DNA of 64,000 nucleotides from Rhodococcoides kyotonense (lineage in GTDB: Bacteria > Actinomycetota > Actinomycetes > Mycobacteriales > Mycobacteriaceae): the NCBI RefSeq assembly GCF_001645385.1, contig NZ_LVHI01000015.1, positions 1 through 64,000 of the forward strand, in the 5' to 3' direction. This document shows, one piece after another, positions 7,198 through 15,676 of this stretch; the first letter of the stretch is position 1; the number at the start of each line of letters is the position of its first letter. The notes beneath the pieces were generated by a model. That model searched no databases. It saw only the letters and a program-made list of their open reading frames with translations, and was not told the origin of the DNA. A program made the translations under genes and the position numbers.

Positions 7198-9081
7198 TCA
7201 GTGATCGGGTGGGCCGGTGTCCAGGACGTCGGCGAGATAGTCCTCGTCGAACCGCTCGAACCCGGCGTCGTCGACCGTGAACAGTGACAGTGCGGGGTCG
7301 GGTGGGGTGCGGGCGTCCTCGCGGGCAGCGAGCCATTCCCGCCAAACGATGCGTTCGGCGCGGTGCCGCACGATCCGCGCCCGCACGGCTGCGGTCAGAC
7401 CGTGCCGGTGGCCGATGTCGTCGAGGTCCGCCGCACCGATCGTCACGACAGCGCCGTCCAGAACGAGGAGCCCGGCCACCCGCAGATCGCCGAGTGCTTC
7501 GTAGCCGCTGGTGCGCCCGATCGCGACCGCGGTGAACAGCTCCTCCGCAGTCATCGGTGTCTCGGTCGCCGCAACGGTGTCGTAAAGCATCTTCTGCCGC
7601 CACCCGAGCACGCTCCATGCCGGGTGCACCGACTCCACCTCGGACTCCCCCGCCGATCCGCCCTGGTGCTGCTCAGGATCGTTCTGGGCGCCCTTGGTCG
7701 GGACGAGGGCGTAGCGGTCGGGGTTCTGGCCCACACCGCGTTCGATCAACAGCAGCGGCGACCCTTCCATCTCCCGGAGACGTTCGAGCACCGACCACAC
7801 CGTCGACTCCGGCAACATTCCCGCCGCGATCGACAACGATCTTCCCCCTACCCCGACTGTAGGAATCCCTTCGACGATCTGACCGGCCACTGCTGCCGCC
7901 CACGCCAGCGCTTGCACGACCACGTGGGTGGTCCAGCGATCACGACGAGAGGCGAATTCATGAGAGACCCAGGTTTGGGCGTGGGTAACCCAGGAACGTA
8001 AAACCGGGTCGGCGGTGCCCCCTGTGTGCTTTTGCTTGTGCCCAGCATCCCGGACTGGATCGGGGAGGGTCGATGCGGCCCAGTCGAGGGCGGCGGCGGC
8101 GTCGCGGCGGATCGCGCGCGCCGGTTCGGCGTAGTGCGCGTACGCCGCGCGCAGACCTGCCCAGTCGGGCGCGGCGGCGCGGGCGACGATGTCGTCGGGC
8201 GAGCCGCCGGCGAGGACGGCGTGGGTGATGACGGACTGGCGGGCCTCCGAGCGGGAGGGCCAGCGTGTGCGGTCGCGGCGGCCTGTTGCGGCGAACTCGG
8301 TGACGGCCGCGGGCGGCGGTGCGGAGCGGCAGAACCGCGGGTGCAGCCGAGTATTGCTACCGGTGCCGACGACTCGTTCGGCCACCGTGGCGGTATGAAT
8401 ATGGGCGGTGACCGGGTGCGCGATCGCCGAGCTGCTGCCGCCGAGGAGGGCTTCGAGTCGAGTCAGGGTGCCGGGATCGGAGCCGACGGTCAGATGATCG
8501 GCGGCCGTGGCCGGATCCAGATCGACCAAACGCCGGTGTCCGCCCTCTTTGCAGGCCGAGCCCGGGACGGTGATGCAGCCCGAGGCCGGGTTGGTCATCG
8601 GTGTGATGTCCAACGTGCGGAGCCGGGCGGCGAGCAGGCGCAGCAGCGGCCGAATCTCCTCGGCCGTGACGGTCTTTCCCGGTGCCAGCGGCACCAACAC
8701 GTGCCGGCCACCGGATGACGACGCGTCGACGACGGCGCGGCCGCCGCACTCTCTCAGCCACTGCAGCATGCGTGCAACGTCGTCGACGACCGCGTCCACT
8801 CCATGACTTTTGGCGTCGAAGTCGAGCGCCAGAATGCGCGCTCGGCCGTGAGTAAACAACGGGACAGCCGCCGGCAGAGCTGGGCGTTTGGTCGTCAACG
8901 GTCCCGCTGCGCCGTACTTCTTCGCGACCGGGTCGTACAGCCGCATCGACTGCCGCGCAGCCATGGCCCGGGCGAAGCGTCGCCACAACCGGTCCGGTGT
9001 GGTGTCGGCGACATCGCCGACACGAGCGTTAAATCTTGTACCTACTTCAGGGTGCAAGGTACCCTGAGACCTGTCAGGCAA
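7198..9081 (-). CDS. Plasmid replication protein with primase-polymerase (AEP) domain
   Basis: A protein of up to 627 residues. The N-terminal part has the archaeo-eukaryotic primase signature: ILALDFDAK with acidic pair D87/D89, SSSGGRHVLVPL with H127 (the sxH element), and a later RRLVDLD segment that may supply the third acidic residue. The C-terminal half contains winged-helix-like stretches (EELFTAVAIGRTSGYEALGDLRVAGLL) suited to origin binding. Such proteins initiate or prime replication of actinobacterial plasmids. The frame opens at TTG 9081, but codons 1-20 have low third-position GC and contain an inverted repeat, so the true start is more likely between about 9021 and ATG 8964. A ribbon-helix-helix gene lies directly upstream. 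Confidence 0.82.
   Translation of the reverse strand: MPDRSQGTLHPEVGTRFNARVGDVADTTPDRLWRRFARAMAARQSMRLYDPVAKKYGAAGPLTTKRPALPAAVPLFTHGRARILALDFDAKSHGVDAVVDDVARMLQWLRECGGRAVVDASSSGGRHVLVPLAPGKTVTAEEIRPLLRLLAARLRTLDITPMTNPASGCITVPGSACKEGGHRRLVDLDPATAADHLTVGSDPGTLTRLEALLGGSSSAIAHPVTAHIHTATVAERVVGTGSNTRLHPRFCRSAPPPAAVTEFAATGRRDRTRWPSRSEARQSVITHAVLAGGSPDDIVARAAAPDWAGLRAAYAHYAEPARAIRRDAAAALDWAASTLPDPVRDAGHKQKHTGGTADPVLRSWVTHAQTWVSHEFASRRDRWTTHVVVQALAWAAAVAGQIVEGIPTVGVGGRSLSIAAGMLPESTVWSVLERLREMEGSPLLLIERGVGQNPDRYALVPTKGAQNDPEQHQGGSAGESEVESVHPAWSVLGWRQKMLYDTVAATETPMTAEELFTAVAIGRTSGYEALGDLRVAGLLVLDGAVVTIGAADLDDIGHRHGLTAAVRARIVRHRAERIVWREWLAAREDARTPPDPALSLFTVDDAGFERFDEDYLADVLDTGPPDH
9047..9067. promoter_or_regulatory. 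Inverted repeat ahead of the rep gene
   Basis: TCAGGGT (9047-9053), seven bases, ACCCTGA (9061-9067) form a perfect 7-bp inverted repeat in the leader between the ribbon-helix-helix gene and rep. It could be the operator of that regulator or a leader hairpin controlling Rep synthesis. Confidence 0.4.
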
Positions 9082-9220
9082 GACAGTGTCCCTTTCTGGG
9101 GGTCACGCAGTATGACGGCGAGTTGGCGCTCGTTCGTCAACAACTTGAGCTCAGGGCCTCCGGTCACACCACCGGGGGCTCTGCTGCGTCAAGGGTGCGT
9201 TTTATTGATATTTGGTTTTC

Positions 9221-9466
9221 CTACGCGGTATGCCGCAGCACCTCCGCTTCGCTGTCGGACTGAACTAGCTCCTCCAGACGAACTCCGACCAGGTCAGCGA
9301 TAGCTTTAGACAGCAGCAAATTGGCGTTCTGTCCTCGCTTAGCGGCCTCCTCTTTGAGCGCCTTTTTGATCGCTGGGTGCACCTTGCAGTTCAGCTGCAC
9401 GGGGTCATAGTGATGAACCCGCGGACGGCCGACGAGCCGAGGTGGATCACTCCTAGTCATGCCCAA
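9221..9466 (-). CDS. Ribbon-helix-helix (CopG/Arc-like) regulator
   Basis: An 81-residue protein. After a basic N-terminus comes a ribbon strand PVQLNCKVHP, then two helices AIKKALKEEAAKRGQNANLLLSKAIADLVG, which is the RHH arrangement. Start at ATG 9466 or ATG 9460. It is upstream of and co-oriented with rep, the usual position of plasmid copy-number repressors, so control of rep transcription is likely. Inverted repeats lie on both sides (9047-9067 and 9546-9563). Confidence 0.75.
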   Translation of the reverse strand: MGMTRSDPPRLVGRPRVHHYDPVQLNCKVHPAIKKALKEEAAKRGQNANLLLSKAIADLVGVRLEELVQSDSEAEVLRHTA

Positions 9467-9822
9467 CAGCGTGCCTTAACGACTAGCCGAAATTCAGCAG
9501 GACACGCCGACCTCGAGAGAAATTCGGATATCCAATTTAAAGTGGCTGTCCGCAACCGGACAGATTTCGTTCGTTTGAGCTGTCCCTGGCGGCCTGTTTG
9601 GTGTTCGTTGCGCATCGAAGATAGTCCGCGCCGTCGCTTGTGAGTCCACTTCACTGCGCCCGCAGCAGAGCCACTCCGCGCCCCTCGCGTCGTCTGGCCA
9701 TTGAGAGTCGGCTGACTTGTGAGCCCTCGGCCTCTACTCATCGCCGGACGATCCACTCACAGACTTGGCCCGCACACCTGACGGCGATTCATGATGATGG
9801 TCACCCACACAGCTGCTTGGCT
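9467..9822. other. Gene-free interval upstream of the RHH gene; possible origin or control region
   Basis: No gene is supported. It holds an AT-rich patch near 9520-9545 and the inverted repeat at 9546-9563. Its place next to the replication module makes it a candidate for promoter and origin sequences, but no iteron series is visible. Confidence 0.35.
9546..9563. promoter_or_regulatory. Inverted repeat upstream of the RHH gene
   Basis: CTGTCCG, four bases, CGGACAG: a perfect 7-bp inverted repeat about 80 bases before the RHH start. Candidate operator. Confidence 0.35.
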
Positions 9823-10911
9823 TTAGTTGAGCCGAGTTGGTTGTTCAGACGCACCTTCGGCATGCGCGATAGATTCGATCGAGGCCTGTACGGTCTCCCT
9901 GATCTCAGTAGTCGATGTGCACACCAACGCGAACAGAGCTTCACGACTTAGCCGCTCTGCGGTACTTGCCTTCTTCACAGCACCGCTCCCCGCGACTGTT
10001 GCATAGTAGGCGGCAACCTCGACCGCAAAATGGCTAGCCTGTGCACGCGCGGCGTAGATGTCTCCGCTTCGATCCTGAAGTGCAAAGTTCAACTGATCTC
10101 GGATGACCGCTAGCCGAGCCCTCAGCCGTTCGCTACTCGCTCCAAGTGCATCCAGATTCTGCAGGCAGCCACGTGATACCCCTAGCGCCAGCGATCCGTT
10201 GATCCGAATGATCACCCGGTCCAGCATCGACAGTGTGCTTCGCCGATGTCGATTTCCAGGGCCTACATGTACAACGTCATCTTCGTCGACACAGTATTTG
10301 TCGAACTCAAGCTCGACTGTGTTGGAGGCGTTGGCTGCGACCAGGTGTTTCGGCAGCGCGGACAATCCCGGCCGTTCTTCTGCTGGCGCGAGGAAGGTAA
10401 CGGTCTCGTCGCTTCCCTCGTCGTAAGCCGTTATCCCCAGGACGTCGATGAGGTTCCACCCTGTCACGAATGGTGCTCTGCCGGTGATCGAATAGCCGCC
10501 GGTAACTCGGCTAGCCCGTATCAGTGGTCGCTCTGGGGCGGCATAGCCGCTACCCGAGACCCCAGCCTTAACTGTCCCTGTGCGCATATTGTCGAGGTAC
10601 CGCGTCTTGAGCGACTCGTTTCGCGAGGTAGCCAACCTGAGGAGGGTCCCGTGGTGCTGAGCCCACACAAAAGCCGTCGATAGACATCCACTAACGAGAA
10701 TCTCGCCGATAGCGGGCAGCGTTGCCACGGGATCGTCTGTGGCCATGGCCACGCCGTAGAGTCCCCGCGAAGCCAGGTGCTCGAAGTGAGTAACTGGGAT
10801 GATCCCTGTCCTGTCGACTTCGGACGATGAGGGCTCGAGAACCTCCGAGCTTGTTTCTTCGGCTAGCTCAATCCAGTTCACCACCTCGTCACCTCGGTTC
10901 CTGGTGGTCAT
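9823..10911 (-). CDS. Acyl-CoA dehydrogenase-like flavoprotein
   Basis: A 362-residue protein with the acyl-CoA dehydrogenase pattern: an N-terminal helical region, GEILVSGCLSTAFVWAQHHG, then SGSGYAAPERPLIRASRVTGGYSITGRAPFVTGW, the core flavin-binding beta region of this fold, and a helical C-terminal domain. Proteins of this kind also include DszC/hydroxylase-type FMN oxygenases, so the substrate is open. It is shorter and lower in GC than most genes in the window. The start overlaps the end of the DUF3068 gene by 23 bases; VNWIELAEE, about ten codons in, is an alternative start. An enzyme of lipid or xenobiotic metabolism carried as cargo is the safest reading. Confidence 0.75.
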   Translation of the reverse strand: MTTRNRGDEVVNWIELAEETSSEVLEPSSSEVDRTGIIPVTHFEHLASRGLYGVAMATDDPVATLPAIGEILVSGCLSTAFVWAQHHGTLLRLATSRNESLKTRYLDNMRTGTVKAGVSGSGYAAPERPLIRASRVTGGYSITGRAPFVTGWNLIDVLGITAYDEGSDETVTFLAPAEERPGLSALPKHLVAANASNTVELEFDKYCVDEDDVVHVGPGNRHRRSTLSMLDRVIIRINGSLALGVSRGCLQNLDALGASSERLRARLAVIRDQLNFALQDRSGDIYAARAQASHFAVEVAAYYATVAGSGAVKKASTAERLSREALFALVCTSTTEIRETVQASIESIAHAEGASEQPTRLN

Positions 10912-11971
10912 TCAGAACGCATTCTCGTGCTGCTTCCGAACGATCTCGCGCTGCGTGATCTGTTTCCAGATCGCGATCCTTCATTGCCACTGTCAGGATG
11001 TGTGCTCGATGTCTGCGCGCTCTAGCAGCACCGATGCCGAGGGCCAGTGCAGCGAGCCCTGTAATGCCGAGGGCGGCAGGTGCGTAGACCTCAACCAGGT
11101 CGATTAGTCGTTTGGAATCTACCGCGCGTTGGACTTGGTCGTCGACGGTTGCTGTGTCGAGCTGTGGCGACATCTCAACGATCGTGACTGCGGCTGGATC
11201 ATCGGCCGTACGACCGTAGTACTGCTTGACGTATTGCTTCCCGAATACGATTGCGCCGCTGCGAGGTTCGACGAGCAGCTCACGTCGCGCCGTGTAGAAG
11301 CGGTGCATCAGAATCTCTTCGGTTCCGTCAATGCCCCAGTAAGCTGCGGGCAGGCTCAGTTTCCCTCCAGTGTCGAGTGGCGCAATGTCCTGCGTGAAGC
11401 GGTAGACGTCGAGGTCGTGAAACGTGGCTTCTCCGGCGAAGTTGATTGCCTGACTCCGTCGCGCTGTCGTGTCGAAGTACGGATACGACTGTGGCTCAAC
11501 GTCGAACGGGAACTTAAGCTGCAGACCGTCGTGACTGACTTCGTCTGCAGGCTGGTCCGTGTACTTCTGAATCGAACCCACCGGATCGTCGAACGGAATG
11601 GCAGTGCGTCGGTTTGCTGTGAATCTGTCGACTGTTGCATTGACCGTCGCTTGTGGGCCTGCCCTGTCTTCGCGTTGCAGCATAACGGCGGATTGCATGG
11701 TGATCTTGTCACTATTGGACGGCTCCTCGACGGTAACCTTCTGCAGCACGCGGATAGGAACGTCGTGATCGACCTTGAGCACGCCGCCGACCAGTGCCTC
11801 CGTATCCAAGAGCGTCGCAACTCCGGTCGCTACGGTCGATGAGTCCACATCCAGTGGAGTTTTGACCAGCTTCGGAGCCATGTAGAACGCCATGGTTGCT
11901 GATGCCGCCAAGAAGAAGGAGCCGGTTCCTACCAGCGCTATTCCGACGCCTGGCCTTAAATGGTTCCTCAT
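10889..11971 (-). CDS. DUF3068 (PorA-family-like) membrane protein
   Basis: A 360-residue protein with an N-terminal membrane segment (residues about 8-32), a large extracytoplasmic domain containing the DUF3068 elements (TANRRTAIPFDDPVGSIQ, LKFPFDVEPQSYPYFD, LLVEPRSGAIVFG) and a second membrane segment at about 296-318 before a charged cytoplasmic tail. The family is typical of mycolic-acid actinobacteria and is usually chromosomal; the function is not known. It precedes and overlaps the acyl-CoA-dehydrogenase-like gene. The start is divergent from the methyltransferase-like gene at 12041, with about 70 bases between. Confidence 0.85.
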   Translation of the reverse strand: MRNHLRPGVGIALVGTGSFFLAASATMAFYMAPKLVKTPLDVDSSTVATGVATLLDTEALVGGVLKVDHDVPIRVLQKVTVEEPSNSDKITMQSAVMLQREDRAGPQATVNATVDRFTANRRTAIPFDDPVGSIQKYTDQPADEVSHDGLQLKFPFDVEPQSYPYFDTTARRSQAINFAGEATFHDLDVYRFTQDIAPLDTGGKLSLPAAYWGIDGTEEILMHRFYTARRELLVEPRSGAIVFGKQYVKQYYGRTADDPAAVTIVEMSPQLDTATVDDQVQRAVDSKRLIDLVEVYAPAALGITGLAALALGIGAARARRHRAHILTVAMKDRDLETDHAARDRSEAARECVLNDHQEPR

Positions 11972-12040
11972 TGGATCGTCCTACGGTCTGATCTGCGCAC
12001 GTCGTACTTCTTTCTGTGCAGGTCTGAAAAGCTGGACAGC

Positions 12041-12640
12041 GTGATAGCCGAGAAACTCCCTCTTTTTGCGACGAACCGTGCGGCTGCAGGGGTGTTGGCT
12101 GCCGCGTTCGCGAGTTTCGCGTGGTCGGAGTACCGGATCGGCAGACAGAAACCGCAGGTGGGTTCGATCAACCGCGACGACGGTTCTGGCCGCGCCGTCG
12201 GCCGCGGACTTGTCCTTGCGTATGGCGGTGGCCTGCTGGTGAGCGTTGCGTCGCCTAGTTCAGTGTGTACTCGCCACCGTCGCACAGTTTTCATCACCGG
12301 CTTGGCTACCGCCGCCGCGGGGCAGGCTCTGCGTCTGGCGGCGGTGCGGCGGCTCGGACAATCCTTCACGTTCAAGGTCCACACCCATCCTGCCCAGGAG
12401 GTCGTGATGACTGGACCGTACCGCTTGATTCGACATCCTTCGTACGCCGGAGCTCTGCTGTGCGCACTCGGGTTCTGCATTGCATACGGCAACTGGCTGT
12501 CACCGGCCATGGTGGCGTTTCTGGCGGGCGGGTACGTCCGTCGGATCCCGGCCGAGGAGAGAGCGATGACCGAGGGACTTGGTGAACCGTACGTCGCGTA
12601 CATGTCGCGTTCGAAGCGTTTGATACCGTTCATTTTCTAG
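12041..12640 (+). CDS. Isoprenylcysteine carboxyl methyltransferase-like membrane protein
   Basis: A 199-residue polytopic protein ending in the ICMT/phospholipid methyltransferase signature: TGPYRLIRHPSYAGALL, then a membrane segment, then a second signature EERAMTEGLGEPYVAYM. GPY-x-x-x-RHP-x-Y and the terminal EE element bind S-adenosylmethionine in this family. Bacterial members methylate lipids or small isoprenoids. Start taken at GTG 12041; the frame is open to 11960, but that would overlap the divergent gene. The 3' end overlaps the converging MAB_1171c-like gene by 11 bases. Confidence 0.82.
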   Translation: MIAEKLPLFATNRAAAGVLAAAFASFAWSEYRIGRQKPQVGSINRDDGSGRAVGRGLVLAYGGGLLVSVASPSSVCTRHRRTVFITGLATAAAGQALRLAAVRRLGQSFTFKVHTHPAQEVVMTGPYRLIRHPSYAGALLCALGFCIAYGNWLSPAMVAFLAGGYVRRIPAEERAMTEGLGEPYVAYMSRSKRLIPFIF

Positions 12641-13580
12641 ATGAGCTTCCAGTGGGATGCGGAGCTGATCCGTCGACCATTTCCACCATCAGCCGAGTGG
12701 AGGCGACGGAGTCCCGGCTGGCTTTCCAGGCAGTCCGCTTGGAACTGGGAATCAAGGCTTCGGCGAGGATTGCGTTGCTTTGGGTGGCCAGAATCTGCCA
12801 CCGCTCCATGTAGGCCACGATGCGGCGGTAACGTTGCAGGCGGGGAAGCAGCGCAGTCCAGACATACACTGCGGCAACATATCCCGCAAATATCAACGGG
12901 GACATGATGAGGAACAACGAGATCTGTTCCGTGTGGTGGGTGTACCAATTGTCGACCCCTCGGTCAAAGGCCACGAGGAATGTGATCTTATGAACGGCAT
13001 AGAGCAGAACCATGGCACACGCTAGCGCCGCCCCGATGAGCACTCGGGCGAGCTCTCCGGTTCTCACAATCAGGGCCATGCGTACCAACAGGTAAAACGG
13101 CACTATCACGCACAGCGCCAGGCTGCCGAGGAAGATCACCCAGTAGGCGAGCATCCATCCTTCTGCTGCGAAGGTCTGGCTCAGGAAGTGAGTCGACCGA
13201 GTCGGCGCAGGAGAGAGCAGAAACGAAACGCCCAAAGCGATCGACAACGCAGCACTGAGGCTATAGCGGTATCGACGGGGAAATCTGCGCTGGGTGGAGT
13301 GCGCAACTATTCCAACCAGCTGGGTCGCGGCGCAGACCGCAAGGATCTGTGCAACGAGCACCGAAAGATTCCACAGACCCGTTGCCTGATGGAGGATTGG
13401 GTCCAACTTGTCGTCTGCCAGTGCGTGTATTCGAAAAGATTGAGCAGCGCTGAGTGTCAAGAGCATGACTGTCAGAGGCCGCGTCCGCGGCTTGTGGCGA
13501 TACATCGTCAATCTTTGAAGCGCGAACAACAGCAGCACTACCGGCAGTATCGCCTCGAAAAAGGTACTCACATCTGCCAT
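12630..13580 (-). CDS. MAB_1171c-like integral membrane protein
   Basis: A 316-residue protein with about seven hydrophobic segments across residues 8-235 and a soluble helical C-terminus. The size, layout and position directly downstream of an ImmA gene match the actinobacterial MAB_1171c family (annotated as putative transporter). Start overlaps the end of the ImmA gene by 13 bases, so it is the third gene of the XRE-ImmA-membrane operon. It may be the target or effector of that regulatory pair. Confidence 0.75.
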   Translation of the reverse strand: MADVSTFFEAILPVVLLLFALQRLTMYRHKPRTRPLTVMLLTLSAAQSFRIHALADDKLDPILHQATGLWNLSVLVAQILAVCAATQLVGIVAHSTQRRFPRRYRYSLSAALSIALGVSFLLSPAPTRSTHFLSQTFAAEGWMLAYWVIFLGSLALCVIVPFYLLVRMALIVRTGELARVLIGAALACAMVLLYAVHKITFLVAFDRGVDNWYTHHTEQISLFLIMSPLIFAGYVAAVYVWTALLPRLQRYRRIVAYMERWQILATQSNAILAEALIPSSKRTAWKASRDSVASTRLMVEMVDGSAPHPTGSSSRK

Positions 13581-14179
13581 CCGAAAATCGTGGCGACTCT
13601 TCGGAGTGTTTCCTCGTCTTTCGGGTCGATTCCCTCAGGGTAGAACGGTTTTCGCAGCGCGTCGGCACGGTCGAGCATCACAGTTCCAAGCCATTCGGCT
13701 TCGAGTTCGATCGGTTGGAGGAAGTCCGGTACACGCGTGAAGCACACTTTGTTGCGTTGTTCTTCTACGAGCGCGTTGACCATTTCAATCGGTATGTCAG
13801 GCGCCATTCTCATGAACGTCTCTTTCAGGATGGCTTCGATCACGGCTGTGTCGGCCTCATGACCGAGCAGGATGTGCGCTAGCTCATGGAGGATGCACTG
13901 CTCTCTGAACAGCGGATCCTCGCCTTTGCGTACATAGATCACGTCTACAGGAGCTGTCCTGACCCAGAATCCGGACACTTCCCCGCTCGCGCTCAGATCA
14001 TCGGGCAGGTCGAGAACAACGATGACGCGATCGATCTCGAACCCGACCTCTGCGACGAAACGATCAATAGACCATGGGCGGTTGAACGGAAGGTCCAGTA
14101 CGTCGAGGAAGGCGCTGGCACGAAGCTGTGGGTCGCCGATGTTCGCAACCGCGGCAGCTGCTTCTCGTGCTGAGCCCAT
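13568..14179 (-). CDS. ImmA/IrrE-family metallo-endopeptidase
   Basis: A 203-residue protein with the zinc protease motif HELAH (H98, E99, H102) preceded by the typical IYVRKGEDPLFREQCIL region. ImmA proteins cleave or inactivate a partner HTH repressor on a stress or quorum signal. The partner is very probably the XRE protein encoded immediately upstream: the two genes share base 14179. Followed by the membrane protein gene with a 13-base overlap. A three-gene switch of this design is common on actinobacterial mobile elements. Confidence 0.88.
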   Translation of the reverse strand: MGSAREAAAAVANIGDPQLRASAFLDVLDLPFNRPWSIDRFVAEVGFEIDRVIVVLDLPDDLSASGEVSGFWVRTAPVDVIYVRKGEDPLFREQCILHELAHILLGHEADTAVIEAILKETFMRMAPDIPIEMVNALVEEQRNKVCFTRVPDFLQPIELEAEWLGTVMLDRADALRKPFYPEGIDPKDEETLRRVATIFGWQM

Positions 14180-14628
14180 CAGTGGGCGTTGCCGGCCTCG
14201 GCTGATCCTCGCCGATCCTCAAGTTCGAAACGTTCGTGAGTGTCGCGAACCAACACACTTAGCCGCTCGGCGATGTCGGGTGTCAGCTGTGGCACTCGGG
14301 TTCGTAGTGCGAAGACTGTTGCCTGTGAGTTCCGGACGTTGTCGAAGTAGTCGAGTTGAGCGTCGTAGTCGTTCTGCTCGACTGTCGTGCCGACGAGGTA
14401 AGTGGACGGTGCGGCGAAAAATCCTGCAATAGCGTCGAGTACGTCAGTTTCCGGATTGGCGGTAGGTCGGGTGCGAAGTGCGTTTGTCTCGTTGACGCTG
14501 ACGACGTGACCCACAACTTCACTGACGTGATCGGCCACCATCTGATCAAGTTGCTGTGGCGATCCCTTGTGCCGGAAGCCTTCGTAAAGCCGGTTGATTC
14601 GATAATGCAACGGGAGTTGCGTTGTCAT
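14179..14628 (-). CDS. EspR-like XRE regulator
   Basis: A 149-residue protein with an N-terminal helix-turn-helix: LHYRINRLYEGFRHKG opens it and LDAIAGFFAAPSTYL closes it in the way EspR-type regulators do (FF-x-x-x-x-x-YF/YL). The C-terminal helices (QLTPDIAERLSVLVRDTHERF) should dimerise. First gene of the XRE-ImmA-MAB_1171c operon. Start ATG 14628 with GGACTACCC upstream, no strong ribosome binding site. It probably represses its own promoter and is relieved by the ImmA protease. Confidence 0.75.
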   Translation of the reverse strand: MTTQLPLHYRINRLYEGFRHKGSPQQLDQMVADHVSEVVGHVVSVNETNALRTRPTANPETDVLDAIAGFFAAPSTYLVGTTVEQNDYDAQLDYFDNVRNSQATVFALRTRVPQLTPDIAERLSVLVRDTHERFELEDRRGSAEAGNAH

Positions 14629-14731
14629 CGTGGGTAGTCCTTTCGAGCGTTCTCTCCCCGCGGAGCGTTGCCAAACGAGTCCTGGCTACGGACAAGCACC
14701 CTTGTCCATTCCGGACTCAACTTCAACCGCA

Positions 14732-15415
14732 TCATTCAGGCTCGGCCCAGCGCTCCTGGAATCGCGCTTTGGTCTCGTAATCGACGCCGTCGAGGCGACC
14801 TGCCAACCAACGTCGGTAGAGCTGCTCTTCTCGTTCGTGGGGATCTTGACCGGAGATGGGCATATCGAGCAGGTGCGCGAAGGCCATCTCGACGATTGGA
14901 GGAAGCGCTGCTCCCGGTCCCCCGTTGCGTTCCAGCACGGCCGTGGCATACCGTCCGGCGACCCGCGAAACGTATGCGTTGAAGTTCGATACGACGTGCT
15001 CGAAATGAGGTTGGGGCGGATCTGTTTTGCGACACTGCTCGTGCGCGGCGTTCAGTTCACGATGCAGTTCCAACAGACTGTTGATCTCAGCCAAAGGCAG
15101 GACGATGGAATCCGGTCCGGCTGCAAAGGCGCCCGGGTTCCGTGGTGAATCAAGACCGGATCGGCTTTCGATAGGTGTGGCTTCTCCGCCTGCAAGGACG
15201 TCAGCCGCGCTTCCTTTGACCCAACGGAGGCCCCGGTCAAGCTTCTTCAGAGTGGCCGGGCTAGGAGCTCGCCCCAGTGTTCCATTCTCGATGTTTCCAA
15301 GAGTGGTGTCGGAAGGGCCGCCCGCGTCGCGAACTTCGAATCTGGTGAGTCCCAGTCTTGCGCGGCGGTCCGCGATGACCCTGCCGAAACGGAGCAGCCC
15401 GTTTGCTTCCTGCAT
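14732..15415 (-). CDS. XRE-type regulator with long C-terminal domain
   Basis: A 227-residue protein. Residues about 9-60 form an HTH_XRE domain (FGRVIADRRARLGLTRFEVRDAG, then NIENG and PSPATLKKLDRGL). The remainder is helical and acidic with no known domain. The start is ATG 15415; the frame is open to 15529 but that part has a lower-GC, non-protein-like composition. The region upstream contains the inverted repeat at 15543-15563. Same strand as the XRE-ImmA operon but separated from it by about 100 bases. Confidence 0.78.
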   Translation of the reverse strand: MQEANGLLRFGRVIADRRARLGLTRFEVRDAGGPSDTTLGNIENGTLGRAPSPATLKKLDRGLRWVKGSAADVLAGGEATPIESRSGLDSPRNPGAFAAGPDSIVLPLAEINSLLELHRELNAAHEQCRKTDPPQPHFEHVVSNFNAYVSRVAGRYATAVLERNGGPGAALPPIVEMAFAHLLDMPISGQDPHEREEQLYRRWLAGRLDGVDYETKARFQERWAEPE

Positions 15416-15542
15416 TGCCACACCATACCTGCAGAAGGCAAAAAATTTGCAAATCAATCGCAGAGACCTATGCACTGAGTGCTTCACTTCAACCCGAACG
15501 GGTTGTTCGCTGCTACACCTTCCTCGCATTTGCTATTTTCTT

Positions 15543-15563
15543 GCTTCAAACTTGCTTTGAAGC
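15543..15563. promoter_or_regulatory. Perfect 8-bp inverted repeat between two XRE genes
   Basis: GCTTCAAA (15543-15550), five bases, TTTGAAGC (15556-15563), in an AT-rich stretch about 130 bases upstream of the XRE gene at 15415. It lies in the promoter region of that gene and downstream of the double-HTH gene; operator is more likely than terminator because no T-run follows. Confidence 0.45.
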
Positions 15564-15676
15564 GTCAGACCCTTGATACTGCACCTATGTTCCGGGCAGA
15601 TAGACATTCCCCCTCTCGCCGGGGAGTCCGTCGCCGCGAAGGCGATCACACACATCGTCGAGTCAGAGCGACCGCT

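Noticed and set aside
7260..7300. Clamp motif in the Rep protein C-terminus (ALSLF)
   Set aside because: Lacks the key glutamine of the consensus, so it is not counted with the QLxLF motifs.
9457..9756. 99-codon minus-strand frame upstream of the RHH gene
   Set aside because: Basic low-complexity composition, no ribosome binding site or domain, poor third-position GC.
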